In this document: in pieces, positions 1-13,150 of the stretch
Position numbering within the stretch: the first letter of the stretch is position 1
Layout of the letters: the number at the start of each line of letters is the position of its first letter
NCBI RefSeq assembly: GCF_028502605.1
Contig: NC_079234.1
Location: 4,712,001-4,776,000 of the forward strand
DNA length: 64,000 nucleotides
Reading direction: 5' to 3'
From: Trichoderma breve
Taxonomy: Eukaryota; Ascomycota; Sordariomycetes; Hypocreales; Hypocreaceae
Notes under the pieces: model-generated
Database searches by the model: none
What the model was told of the DNA's origin: nothing
The model's input: the letters and a program-made list of their open reading frames with translations, nothing else
Made by a program: the position numbers and the translations under genes

Positions 1-3000
1 GAGTAATGTAGACGCCCTTCTTTTTAGATTTCTCTCCGGTTTGCTATACCAATCCTTTGACGAGTACTGTGTCGATGTAGGTCCCCTTCCGTATTCGTCG
101 ATTGTATAAGAGTGGCTTTTGCCATACAGTTTTCAAAACATTCCATTACCCTTCGATTTGTTAGTGCTCGCCGGCTGACAATGAAGCTAATTTACGACCA
201 TAATTATCTATTCAGTTCAATTCCAAGTATGAAATGGCTTTCCGTTCTTTTTTAGTGTATAGTTGTCCCCTATGTCCATCAAAGCTCTCACACTTTCACA
301 CTTGACGCGAACTCACAGTTATAAAAACATCGCACTCTGGGAAAACTGCACAAGGCACGTAGTCTATGCTTAAACAAGTATAGTAACAACGAAGAGGCAG
401 AAGCCTTGCATCGGTCAACTCTGGATTTGGCTAAACCATTTGACAGGGAATAGAACAAGAATAGGGCATGGAAAGAGCACCAGGAGAAAAAGGCTCGATC
501 GGCTCGGAGAGGGTCCGTGGCCCGGGGAGTGGAGCAAGACCCAGCTTAGTCGGGTCGGCATTTTGGGCCCCACTAGCGGAATGCGCTGGCGGGATAGTGC
601 CATGGATGTGAATTAAAATGGCCACGTTGAGCCCGGAAGGATGAAGAAGAGGGTGGTCAATTAATTTATTTTAGTTTGCTTTGCTTTGCTTTTTTTTCCA
701 CTGTGCTCCCTTGCGGTGTTGGGGGGGCGATCGATTGGGAGCAAATGGGCTGATTTGTGATAAGAGCCTGCGCGTTGGTGCCGGGATACCCTGGAGAAAG
801 AGGGCTTTCTTTGCTGGCACCATTTGTCAATAGGTATTGATAATAGGCTCTGTGCGCGGCGAGCCTCCGGGTAGATGCTAGATATGCGAGGGAGAGCTAG
901 TACTTTTGGAGATGCGACGGATGTTTGCTTTTCTCTCTCTCTCTTCCTCTCGGCGAGTTGGCCTACGTTGAGGTAGTTGATTGGTAAAGAGGCAGGTTGC
1001 ATGATAGGCCATCAAGGATGTACACATACGTATGATCTCGTAGGAGTTTCTTACAGCTGTAGACATGTGAATTACTGGGAATCCTTGCTGGAAGGATGCA
1101 TTTTCGCCGGCGATAGCTCAAGGTGTTGCGCCAAGGTAGCACTATCGTCTACTTAGTAGATGACAGGCCACAAGCAGGCAGCAATCAATGGCTCGAGCTG
1201 AGTCTCTCATTGGTGCCATGCTGGAGCTACCCGACCTGATTATTCCTACAGTCACAAAGCAACACTTTGAAAAAGAAGAAGAAAAGCGAAAAGGGCCACA
1301 AAATCCGTCAATGGACGGGTAACCCGGGCGTAGTACCGCCGAACTCAAGCGGAGAAATGGGCAACATGTTCTCAGCACTGGAGAAGAAGGTTCAGCTTGG
1401 CGAAGAAGCCTCACCGGACGCTTGGTCCCCAAAAGCGTCAAAAATGAAAGAAAAAACGAGACGCAGAAACTCAATTGAGCAGAAAGGAGGGGGGAGGCGG
1501 CAGGACGATTGCCGAGCTGAGTTCCCTTCCCCCCCTCTCTCCCCCTTGCATGAGGATTCTTTTTTGTGGTGGGCAGACTTTGGGCGACTATTGCGTTCCT
1601 GCGTCGGCGTTTGTACTGCACGATGCCGAGCTTTAGAGGAAGGAAAGAAAATTTGGGGGCGGATGAATATGCAAAAGGCCCCGAAGAGGAGAGGAGAGAG
1701 AGAAGGCCAGACGAATCGGCAGAAGGGGTGCGGACGGATGGGAGTGAGTCTGACCCGAAAGGGCTGGGCAATGGCATCTGTAGTGTGTGTGCGCGTCCTT
1801 GTGTGTGTAAGTGCCCAACATGTGTAGGTACCCAGGCGAGAGAGAATGATGGGTAGAGAAGAGGGGGGGAAGGGAGCGAGCGTGTGTACCTGTACAGCAT
1901 TGACGTGAATAGGTATGATCGGGTCTATTCGGTGGCATCGGGTACCTTGCATCTGTTGAGATGGAGGCCGTTTGTGAGAAGTGACACCCCTTGCAGGAGG
2001 CGGCGTCTCCTCTCGCTCGTCGCTTGTCACGATGGTAGCGAATTAGGACGAGAAGTAATACAGCTGAGGGGAAAAGAGGGGGAGAAAAAAAAGGTAATGT
2101 AAAGAAAAAGAAAATTTAGCAGCCGGTTAATACGTGTCCACCGCCCATGCAAAGCTGAGCAATGAATGGGGAGGGTTCATTTTATTCCTGCGATGCGCGG
2201 CGGTGCGAAATGCAGGTTTGTGATAGTCCTGCCGGTTCCTGCATCCGCGGACCAGTAGAGTGAAACCTTTTCCGTTTAGCACCGAAGACATGGGAGGGTT
2301 CAGTTTTTTTTCTCATCTTCTCCTTGGGTGAGCATGAGTGGCGTTCTTCTTTTTGCTTCCTGGTGTGAACAGAACATTTAGTTTGCATATGCATTCATTC
2401 GTTTGCTTCGGACGCAAGGGTGCATATACGAGCTGGCCTGGATGGCCAATGAGTATTACCAATCCACGGCAGTTTATGCTCTCAATTCTACCTCTGAAGT
2501 CAATTCCTTTTGCCTTTCCCCAGCGTACCTGTTTAACCATGATTTTAGTACCGTAATACATGGGATGACCAGTATTTGTACGTCCTGTCAATTTGATATG
2601 CCCGTCTGTCATCCCCCGTTTGACGTCCGGGTCTCATTTGCTCGTTTGCTTGGACCGCACTCTCGCCAAACGACTTGAAACAGCACAGCAGGTAGCCGAA
2701 AGAGGCGGTGGGCTTCTGAGTGCCTGGCAGCCACATCAACTTACAGTACACGAAGGAAGCATCATGGACAGGTACATCCATCGAGGCCCAAAAGACATGG
2801 AGCCCAAGGCAACAAACCGCTTCAATTGACGCTAATCAAGATGCCGGTTCCCAGCAGGCTGGAGTCTGGCCTTGTTAGCGGGTGCCCGAAAGCCGTGACC
2901 GCCTACAAGTAGATGCCGCTGGAAAAGGGCCCTGTAAGTCGAGCATCGGTGATCCCTGTCCCGCCACTAGCCAGCGTCTTAGTGTGTCCAGCTCTATCGC

Positions 3001-4414
3001 GGGTCCCCGATTGGGTTCTGCCGGAGATGGAGACTGAGCTCGGCACCTCTTTTCCACTCATACAGTTGAGCGTGTTGGCCATTGACTTCAACTCCAGCTT
3101 CGTGTTGGGCGCATCAAAGTACAAACTTGGCGTTAATATACCTGTATGCATATGCGGGCGAAATGGAGTTTGCAATTGAATTCCGTAGTGCAAATTCTAA
3201 AAGCCCTCGAGGAATCAGGACTCTCAGTGCCTGCAAGGTATTACGAGTACGCAACGCAATATGGCACATCAGCAATAGTCGTACCCGTCATCCCCGACAA
3301 ACCATTGGATTGATTGCGCTGGTCTCTGCCCTGCATGAGCATCATACATGCGCAATGCCTATTGGTATAGAAACAAACGAATATCCTCTCTCTCTTTTTC
3401 TCTTTTTCTTTTTTCCCACTCTCGTTTCTTTTCTTATCCCGTCTCTTGGTTTTCAGCTCTCAGTCACTCTCATTTTTGATTCGCCGCATTTCCAAGACAC
3501 ATGTCTCAGCTCTACTTTGCTTTTGCCTTAGTACATGACTTGGATGCAAGGGACGGCTTGGCCCGGCGCTCTTCTCCAGACAGAGAGAAAGGCATTCGCT
3601 ACGCTCTCCCCGGATCATCACGTCGTTAAATTACTTGCTTCTGCTCTATTATAGGTATATAATTCTCCATCATCTCCCCCACACATGTTATGTCGTTTTG
3701 CTTCGTTGTCAGTGCCAGGGGCTGAGAGTCAGCAGGAAACCGAGTTGCTCTTACACCGACTTGTCGGATCAGATACATGCACTCGAGTTGAAAAGCATCT
3801 GCATCTGCATCTGCGTCCCGCCTACCCGCCGTGATCGTGCACCGCTAGGGCTGCGGACTGCCCGTTCCTTTCGTTTACAGCAGTTACGACTTTATGACTT
3901 GAACGATTGCCACGTCAACACTCATTCTCTTTCATCTTCCCGCCTTTTTTCTTCCTTTTCCATCGCTTCTCTCGTCTCTCTGATCTCCCACTTCTCTCGC
4001 TATCATTACCCCCTCGTCTGCTCTGCGATATACTCGCTTCCTCTCGCTTCGCATCTTATCGCCTCGGTAAACCTCGATATACATTCCGAGGGAAAGACCA
4101 CAGCAAAGTGTCACTTGCCAGCCTCACCTTCGCTTCTCACCGCACACTCGGCATTGGCATCTCGGCGTAGTTATAAATACCAAACGCCTCAACAATCTTT
4201 CAAGCTGGCTGTCTCACGCTTCACCAAGCTGCTTCGACGCTTGGCTCGGGGCTTCCGCTCGCATAGCGCTGAGAACACCAGCATCAGCACTCTCGCCATC
4301 ATTAGCACCTCCGCCATCAGCATCAGCAACAACAATCCATATCCATCTCGCTCACAAGCTCAAGTTCAAGGTCATTGCGGCCGATCAGCTCCTCCAACTG
4401 CCATAGATAGAGCC
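1..4414. other. Gene-free left flank and leader of the TBC gene
   Basis: I find no coding region here that I can support. Open frames of up to about 250 codons between 660 and 2100 come from purine- or pyrimidine-biased simple sequence, such as GA-rich runs at 1480-1500, 1640-1700 and 1850-1880, and they show no domain or intron logic. From about 3380 on the + strand turns CT-rich (3387-3420, 3925-3990), as in promoters and long 5' leaders of filamentous fungi. This part is therefore probably the promoter and 5' UTR of the gene starting at 4415. A frame open from 3635 runs into that gene but begins without an ATG. Confidence 0.5.
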
Positions 4415-7400
4415 ATGGCCATCACATCCATCCGACCAGCAACTGGCACCAGATCGCGACGGTCTGCCGACAACACCATAGGCCTCCGTTACGAAAAGAC
4501 GGTCCAGGCAGAGCCTCCCATCCCACTGCCTCCCAGAAGCACATCTCGCAACACCATTCGTACGCTGTCGATACGATCGTCAGCATCGTCTCCCTCTCCC
4601 TCTTTGTACTCGGTGTCACTCTACTCGCCAAGTCTGGTGGTTGTTACGCCACCGCAGCTCTCATTATTGCCCATTACGCCACCAACTGAGCAGCATCCGG
4701 CATTGAGGACGCCGGCACGCCAGGCAAAGCTCGCTCACGAGAGTTGGAAGAGAGACTCGGGGCTCGCGCCGACGCCGACCTCAGCAACCACTATTTACGA
4801 AGAGGACTGCGAGGAAGAAGAGGCCAAGCAAGACGGCAAGCAGCTGGCAGACGCCCAAGACTCTGTCGGTGACAAGCCAACCAAAGTCGACGAGGTACCA
4901 CGACATCGTGTCCCACAAGTACAAGCACAAGCACAGCACGGAACAGCTGTCGGCCCAGTGGCGGCTGGTTGGCAGTGTTCGACAAGTGAGACAAAGTTTC
5001 ATCAACCAGCCGCGTCTGCGTCATTTCCCTGCTTCGAAAAACCCAATACCGCCGTCGCTCCGAGCCGTGCTCAACCTCAACCTCCCTCACCACCTCGCTC
5101 GTCGTTGTCGCCAGTGTCGCCAAAGAGGCAAAGCATTCTCAAGCGCCTTAGCGTCTGCTCCTCTGCGTCGGCAAAGGGGAAATTAGCCCTGCAAGCCCTG
5201 GCAATTGACGAGGGATCTGCTGCCGCAAACGCGCCAATGCAGCCCCTGATGCGGGGCTCGCAGCAAGCCTCCACTCATAAGCAGCCACAACGGTCAACTG
5301 CAGAACAGTCGCCTCTTCCGCTACTGCAGATACAGACACTATCTCGCGACACTGCTTCTCCGGGCGACGTCAACGACCGCTTTGCGCCTCTGGGCATCAG
5401 CATCCCAACGCACAGCCTGCTCGAGGATGATTTTATGGCCACGTTGTCCTTCTCGAACCGCGGCAGCATCATGTTCGGCGGGCGACGCGCTGGAGCGCTG
5501 GGCCTCGACGGGGCCAACGACAGCAGAGGCGATGTCTCTGCTCCTTCAACACCCACTCACAACCATGCACGATCCAGCAGCACCAGCGTCGACCGCATCG
5601 AGTCCTTGGCCGCCAGTGCCTCCAACCCCAACCTCGTGCCCCGCGCTCAGCCGCCACCCGACATCCGCCTGCTAGCATCCGACGTCGACAAGGAGTCCCA
5701 AAAGGTGAGATCGCTCTATGGAGTCGGCGATGCCATCAATTGGGAGGATGGCGCAAGGCGCTCGTACTGCGAACCCTTGGAGCCTACCCCAGAGCTCCCA
5801 GCAGAGGAAGATGGGAATGACTCGTATGGACTCCCTTGACGATTTCCTGGCGCCGTGTGTCGGGTTGTCTGCTTGTTCGTCTTCTGTGCATCTTGTTGCT
5901 AACGCTTTGCGCCATTCGACTTTGTAGCATAATACTGCCGCCACCCATCCCTGTCTGGGGAACCCCGAGATCCATCAGGTCTACGAGCTCCTCGGTTCAC
6001 CTTGACTATAGGCGAGACACGGAGCTCGCTGGCGGCCTAGAAGACTGGGAAGATGTTGACGGCGCCAGCGTCGATCGATATGGCTTCATCACCGCCCCCC
6101 GATCACGGCTCGGCACGCCCACGGAGATGAAGTCTGCCCAGTACTCGCCCAGGCGAAGGAATATGCTACAGAAGAGGGACTTGGCTGGCCTATCTCCCTT
6201 GGGCCCGAGCAGGAAGATGTCCGCCAGGTCACTCAACACCCAAGCCTCGGAACTATCTACCGCCTCGAAACGATCTTCGCGATCCGTCATCCGGCAGGCT
6301 AGCAATCTGCTACCACATAACCGAGATCGGCGATGGTTAGACGAGGCTGGCGACATGCTGACGCTTCCAACAAGCCTCCAAGATGCCGCAGAGGAAGCCC
6401 ATATAGAGAGGATATCAGAAACACTGAAGCGCAAGGAGTGGGAGAGGTCAGAGAAGTGGCGTAAGATGGCCAAGGTTGTCCGAAGGGGCGGCCAGGGCGA
6501 AGGCATGGAGTTTGAGTTTGACAGGAAGAACCCTAAGCTCATTGAGCGAACATGGAAAGGCATTCCCGATCGCTGGCGTGCGGCCGCGTGGTGGTCCTTT
6601 CTTGCCAGCTCTGCTACGGAACACGGGGTCCACGCGGTTGAAGAGGAGATTGTTGCATCGTTCCATCGACTGCTGGAGCAAAGCTCGCCGGATGATGTGC
6701 AGATTGACCTCGACGTGCCCCGAACCATTAGCCGACACATCATGTTTCGCAAAAGGTACCGCGGCGGCCAGCGGCTTCTGTTCCGCGTGCTGCACTGCCT
6801 GTCCATCTTCTTTCCAGAAACAGGCTACGTCCAGGGTATGGCGTCATTGGCAGCAACGCTTCTCTGCTACTTTGACGAAGAGAAGTGCTTCGTTATGCTG
6901 GTGCGCATGTGGCAGCTACGAGGGCTCGATCGCCTCTATCGCCCAGGCTTCGAGGGCCTGATGAAGGCGCTGCATGAGTTTGATGAAACTTGGCTGAATA
7001 AGGACGTGGCCAAGAGGCTGGTGAGTTCTGACGATGACAATCTAAATACTTGTATTAATCTAACATTCTCATCTCTCTCATTTTGTAGACCGAGCTCAGC
7101 GTAGACATAACGGCATACGGTACACGTTGGTACCTTACCCTCTTCAACCTCTCCATCCCATTTCCAGCCCAGCTGCGAGTATGGGATGTCTTTCTCCTGC
7201 TGGGAGATAGCGCGGCCGAGGCGAACATTGTTACGCAAGTTGACGACAGCGAAGCAAGTCCGGCAACAGGACTCGACATTTTGCACGCCACGAGCGCTGC
7301 CTTGATCCAGGCCCTCCGTGAGGTGCTCCTGGACTCGGACTTCGAAAACGCCATGAAGGCCTTGACGTCATGGATTCCCATCAAGGATGAGGATCTCTTG

Positions 7401-7454
7401 ATGAAGGTGACCAAAGCCGAATGGAAGTCACACCAAGGCAAGAAGAAGACGTAG
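4415..7454 (+). CDS. TBC-domain Rab GTPase-activating protein
   Basis: Predicted to speed GTP hydrolysis by a Rab GTPase in membrane traffic. There are three exons: 4415-5823, 5928-7020 and 7089-7454. The introns are 104 and 68 nt with in-phase junctions, and the product is 955 aa. I chose the ATG at 4415 (context AGCCATGG); the frame is open further upstream but that part reads as CT-rich leader. Residues 1 to about 670 are Ser/Pro/Arg-rich and probably disordered. The TBC domain starts near residue 678 (WKGIPDRWRAAAW). Both catalytic fingers are present: Arg735 in DVPRTIS and Gln772 in GYVQGMA, so the protein should be an active dual-finger GAP. The last exon carries the block ITAYGTRWYLTLFN and ends in a basic tail (KSHQGKKKT). 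It resembles the Msb3/Gyp3-type fungal GAPs in general, but the Rab target cannot be told from sequence. Confidence 0.9.
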
Positions 7455-8671
7455 CGCGCTTGCCTCTCCCGACTCTCACCCCGACGGGCTGATTCTTCCC
7501 TCTTATTCTACTGTATTAAATTTTATCTTGCCTTTGTTTTCTTTTGAAATTGGCGCAGGGGAACGGGACATTTAGCTTCCTATGGCTCTACCCTTCTTTT
7601 TGTCACTTTCATCTCCGTACCACCCGATACCCCTCCCTTTTATTTGTTCAGCTACTGATACCCTCTATTAATGAACCGATGGTCTATTTGACACCTCTTC
7701 ATACATTGTCTCTCCTTTGTCTTGTTCTTTGATGCGTGCTGATTTAATCTTGCTTCGGCTCCTCCCTCTCTATATTGATCTTTTCCCCTTTGTCTTTGTG
7801 TCTGTCTGTTTGCTTGCTTCATATACCAGGATCTGGGACAGGGTGGCGCGGAGCGGGCGTACGGTACGCCCTGACTTATGGATACCCTTCGGTCACGGAG
7901 GCGTTTTGTTCTTTTTGAGCAGTGGGTGGTTGGAGATGGTTGGCGATGTACTTTGTCAGATTGGCTGGAGTTGGCGTCCTGGGGGCGGACGGGACCGGCA
8001 GATGTTTGTAACTAGATGGCTGTTTGCTTGATGGAAGGGGTAACAAAAAGCATTACTAGTACTATTAATACAGGCGGAGACTTGTCCAGCCAAGCTTTTA
8101 CAGTATGAGCGCTGATCCTTTTTGCATTTACACCCCCGTAAGCACTTGGCCGTGGTGTTTTGGGCAACGAGGCACCCGAGTAACTGGGTTCCTGGATATG
8201 GAATATGCTTCATATATCACACGTGAGATTTGTCTCGCTCGGGGCTCCCTCTGTCACGTATCCTTGCCCCATGGCTTTGTACTTGTTTCTTACTACCCAC
8301 TCGCGCATCGGTAATAAAGCTGTTTTGGGTTTCTTGACACTTTGGAGGAAATGTAGCTCGTCGTCACATGCGGTTGTGTATATACAGAGGATAGAACAGA
8401 TGCTTGTTATCCAACACTAAGAGCGTATATATATATGTATACGAGTCTATATAGAAATACGAAAGGGAGGGCGAATTATTCAGGGTGCCACGTCAATTTT
8501 CCCTTTTTTCTTTTTTCTCGGTTGAGCTGTCGTGTGCTAGGGGGCGTAAAGTGGGAGGTGGGAATTGCCGAGAGTGAAGCGTTACAATTGAGTGAGATTG
8601 CGAAATCCCGAGGGGCAAGGGGTGGTGGAGGAGGTTTAAAAAAGGTTCTGGAAGCTGATGTGATGTGAGAA

Positions 8672-8701
8672 GGGGGGAGGGGAGGGGAGGGGAGGGGAGG
8701 G
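8672..8701 (+). repeat. GGGGA tandem repeat, possible G-quadruplex
   Basis: A run of six Gs is followed by several GGGGA units on the + strand, giving more than four G-runs of three or more bases separated by single As. This is the classic pattern able to form a G-quadruplex. It lies about 1.2 kb past the end of the TBC gene. Confidence 0.8.
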
Positions 8702-9774
8702 AAGAGAAGAATGTAAGCTTTGACGGAGGGGGGTGTTTCATTATCTCTTCTTCTTTTTCTTCTTCGTGTTTTGGGTCTTGTGGTTTTATTTGGTGGCTAT
8801 GTGGGATAGTGAGACGGACAATGCATTGACCTTTTTTTTTGGTCTTATTTTGAATATTATTGATGTGTTCTTTTTTCCTTTCACATGCTTGGTCATCAAC
8901 CGTACCGGGAACCTATGAATGAAGCCGGGAGAGAGACCCCCTTCCAATCCACTGGGACCTTTTTAGGACCCCTAGATGGGGAACCGCTTCGGCAGATGGG
9001 GGTTACGACTTTCCGTTTTCGAGACCCATGGCTGGCGCTTCCTTTTAAGCAGACCGAATGCTACCATGCCAAGTGCCATTTTCCGGGTTGCTCGCTACGG
9101 GTAGCCAGACTAAAGCACGAAGCTTTTTCCTTTTTTTTTTTTTACTGGGGATCTTTTTTTCATCCCACCCCATCACCTGTCACAAAAAAAGAAAGAAGAA
9201 TACAAGGGGACCAGATGACGAAAGCAAAGAAGCATGTGAAGAGGAGTACCTACCTACCTGTATATATTCGTACAGAGTAGCAGGTCAGGTACTTTCGCAA
9301 GTGCCGTACGGAGCGAAGCACTAAAACGGGCGGCGGCTGTCCTCCGTACTTCCGTATCGAGAAACGGTACCCAAGAGAGAGAAAAAAAACGGAGCACGCA
9401 AACAAAGTACCGTCTCTCTCTTATTTCTTTTTAAGGCTTAGCCGCCTTTGGGCTTGTTGGAGGTTTTTTTTTTTCTTGTCGCCGGTTCCCCGGATTGGGT
9501 TTGAATGTCCGGGAAGCGAAGAAGAAAGACAAAAAAGATGAAGGTGGGTTTTACGAATCGGGTATCGCACCGAAGATGGACGGCTTGTTGCTTTTTTCAG
9601 GGCGCTTTTTTTCATGTGGTTTGGGTGCAAGCTAAAAAGTAACGAGTAGCGGTACTCGGGCGTCTGTTCGGAGATGCATGTGAGAAAGCGGTAGGTACAT
9701 GTACTTGTACTTTTGATGTTCGGGTGGTGGTGGGAAAGGGATGTTACCTACTGTACGGGTACCTGGCGTAAGAG

Positions 9775-9799
9775 CACACACACACACACACACACACAC
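9775..9799. repeat. CA dinucleotide microsatellite
   Basis: About 12.5 uninterrupted CA units, in gene-free DNA. Confidence 0.95.
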
Positions 9800-11656
9800 G
9801 CTACAATTCTTCATGTGTGTCTCACCTCTAATTTCCTTTTGAGTTTTTTGACAAGTGTGTGCCCGGATTGCCTTTCTTCTTCAGCATCTTTTTATGTGAC
9901 AAGTCACATTTTTTGTTCTTCTGCCGGGCCCCTGGGACAGAGTCTTGGCGCGCGGGACAATCCATCTTTCCGAATCTTCTCAATTCTGCAAGTGGACTTT
10001 TTTTTCTTTTCTTATTTTCTCTCTTTGACGGCAGAAAGAGGGAATTGCTTCGTGTCACTAGTAAACTAGTGTATGTCAAAGATCCCACTCGGAACGGGAG
10101 AACGAAAAGAGAAACCCTGTTCCTGACTCGAAAAAAGCTACGCGTATGCGGGCATTGTTTGGCTCGTCCATGATCCAAGATTGTCATCTTGATACCCCGT
10201 AGGAGCTAGATTGTTCCATAAAAGCCCTCAATGATGCCTTTTTTTTGTTAGTTTCGGATGAGCAAGTAAAATTCACACCCTCTTCACCTCTTGCACGCCA
10301 TTGGGGAAAACCCCCCCGAGATTAGATCAGCTCAATGCCTATATATTTCCTCTCTCAGTACGATGTATACGAGCGCAAGGACTACCTAGTAGGTAATCTA
10401 GTAACTTATAGTAGAAGCAAAGCCTCAACCACACTCCCCCCTTTGGATGGCCAAGACGTGCTATAACATTTCAGATATTCAAAAGGGCAGTACTGGAAGA
10501 AGAAGAAAAACCTTTTCAGATTCCCATCCATCCACAGCAAGCCCCGAAGCCTCTCCCATTTGCGTTCCCAGTTCTTCCCCCCTTGTTCGGGAGGCTCACT
10601 CTGGACAGCTGCTAGACTAGTTATTGCCAAGTTGGTGTTAGCAGCCCGACCTTGATTACTCCGTTCGACCTCTTTTCTCGGCGATGCTCCGGTTCCCCAT
10701 AATATTCCTCGAGCGATACCCGGGCCTGTCCCTGTGTGTATTTCGTACAGTACATGCCTTATGTACCCACGATATATGCACCCAATAAGTCTGAAACACA
10801 CAACAATTTTGCTCTCTTGTCGTTTCCCGCCTCTTTTTTTTTTTTTTTTCGTCTTTTCTTCTTCGGGTCATGCGTAAATACTGCCGACTCCGTGTTAGGC
10901 ACAGAACGGAGAGAATGGTCCGCATATGGCACTTCTTGTACTGCCGAGATGCTAAAGAGGTACAATACCATTGAGCATACGTGTGCAGGGAACTCCATAC
11001 TACTCCATGCTTGGATAAACATTTACCCCCTACCTTACCAAGTACTACCTTAACCCACACCAACAATCCACAGCGTACTACTTACGAACTCCCTAGTAAC
11101 ATCAAATCCATCCTACGCCCGCAGCAAATCCCAGCCCAAACCAACCTTACCCAAGCAAAGCAAGCCCTCCGTAACGGGCTCTTCAACATCCCGCAACTTT
11201 CCTCTTCCGTCCGTCACCCGTGCCCGTAAAAAGGGAAACCTGTACACAAACTCTCGCAAACTTTGAGAAACTTTTGCTCCACCAATTCTCCGATTCCCAT
11301 CCCATCCCATCGGCCGCTACTGCCAGGTACGTTGCCTCGGTACTCGCTCCAAGGCCTGCCCAACTTACCTAGTACGTACTTGCAACAAGGCACCGGAACT
11401 GCCAGACAAGAAAAGACAGCGGTCAGTCTGCCCAATTCAGGTAAACCGTGTAAGGGAAAAAAAATTGAGAATCTGAAAAAACCCCTCGCAATACACTAAC
11501 ACAGACACGGACCTCCCTGGTAATAATACCGAGAACCAGTATACTGCAAATCTGGCATCTTTGTGCCTGTATACGCAATATTACCCATGACTTCTGTGCT
11601 TCATATGCCCTTATGAGAACGAAGTAACTTGTACTATCTAACTGTATACGTTGTAC

Positions 11657-11678
11657 AAAAAAAAAAAAAAAAAAAAAA
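11657..11678. repeat. 22-base poly(A) tract
   Basis: Uninterrupted run of 22 As. No adjacent coding remnant was seen that would mark it as the tail of a retroposed copy. Confidence 0.9.
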
Positions 11679-12920
11679 CCCTGCCGATGTAAACTGCCTC
11701 GTGCATGTAATCATTCCAGGAATCTGCAGCCTCCGAAACGTTGCTCCTCTGCTGCCACAGAGGCCCGAGTGCCGTAACTGACCGGCCGGGGGGGTAATCC
11801 AATGGCATTTGGCTATGTACCTTCCTACAAGGTAGCACCACGTTTTGATTGCAAACCGGCTCTTCTCACACTCTCACTCACTCATTCACTCACACACGCA
11901 TCCTCGTACAGTAAGTAACTTTGGGTAATGCTGCCCTCCTGCATAAGTGCCCCCTCCCTGGTTCAGTAGTAAGTACTAGGTACTACAGTATATACGACCA
12001 CCAACCTTTTACCGCCAAACCATCCAAAATACCCGTCCGTCCAAACTACGACCACCACACATCAGCCCTGCCTCGGAATCCGGATGCGCCTTACGCGGCA
12101 GCCGCGATATCATATGACCGATCGCTCGAGTGCCCTCTTGCTCGGGCCCGAACCCTTGCCCGTCTTGCGTGGCTTTTTTTAGCCGGCTCCTGGACTGCAC
12201 CATCCCCATGGGTCGTCTGTTTCATCTACATGCCGTGATTGGCAACCCAAAGACCCCCCTGTGCAACCATTCGCGGCCGTTTGCGCTCGGATATCAGTCC
12301 TAAGCCCCGACCACGGCGAGCCCAATAGCACTTTTATTTCGGTTGCCATCAGCTAGTTGCTTCGATAGGCATCAGGCAAAAGAGTTCGTACTAGTACACA
12401 GGTACGGAGTTCTGGTAGTAATAATGCTTCATCTGTATGCTGCTTGTATACGTATACATGTACCAGAGGTACTTCGACGACGTTTGCACCTAGGGGGCCA
12501 TTTGGAAATGCTTTTGATTCATTTTCTTCTTCTCCTGGTTCCCTCCTTTCCTCTCCATGGATGCGTTCCTGGCATCCCCGTCAAATCTCATCCTATCAAT
12601 ACACTTTTTGTTCCTTGTGCAATGCGAAACAGCTCAAAATCCCCTCCCTTCCCAGTAAAACGAAAAACGCCTATATGTGCAGGTCCCTTCAAACAAACTA
12701 TGCTATCCGGCCGCCATTCTAGTCTGTGAAATGTAATGACCAGTCTGGTCTTTCCTGCCCCGATGGTAGCCTCGAAAGATGAAAGGAAATTTGCGCGGAT
12801 GTTGCATGACGTATACCAAAACAAATATACAAAAGGGGACGGCGATCCAAGCCAAACCGGTCGGCCACGATCATGAAATGAAGAAATTTGTTGGAAATAA
12901 AAAAAAATGTGTAGAAGTGG

Positions 12921-12976
12921 GAAAATGAAGTGAAAATGAAACTGAAAATGACAATGAAAACCAGAGTGAAAATGAA
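12921..12976. repeat. Imperfect GAAAATGA-type tandem repeat
   Basis: GAAAATGA-like units recur at roughly 6-12 nt spacing, with drift between copies. On the - strand this is a TTTCATTTTC-rich stretch starting about 175 nt past the stop of the proline-rich protein gene, so it may lie in that gene's 3' UTR. Confidence 0.7.
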
Positions 12977-13150
12977 TGTGAGAATAAAAGGTGAAGAAAA
13001 AAAGTGTGAGAAAGAGAAGTGTGGTAAGACCGTAAAAAACAGAGGCCTCCCGAGTTGGCGACACTGTCGTCATGCTCTCACAGTCTTGATTGATGCCAAA
13101 TGAGCCCGTCACCCGAAGCATCCCATTGGCAGTCATCTCCAGAAACCTAA

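Larger units (their letters stand above)
7455..13150. other. 5.7-kb intergenic region rich in simple repeats
   Basis: This lies between the 3' ends of two converging genes (TBC protein on +, proline-rich protein on -). I see no supportable gene. It holds a G-rich repeat (8672-8701), a CA microsatellite (9775-9799), a 22-base A tract (11657-11678), a GAAAATGA-type repeat (12921-12976) and scattered GTAC/CTCCGTAC words. The open frames overlie these biased stretches. Confidence 0.6.

Noticed and set aside
1142..2030. Overlapping long frames on the - strand (252 and 212 codons) and a 186-codon + frame
   Set aside because: All three cover purine/pyrimidine-biased simple sequence, show no domain, no intron logic and no normal start context.
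3635..4414. Upstream extension of the TBC frame (260 codons)
   Set aside because: It begins without ATG and reads as CT-rich leader; the ATG at 4415 has good context.
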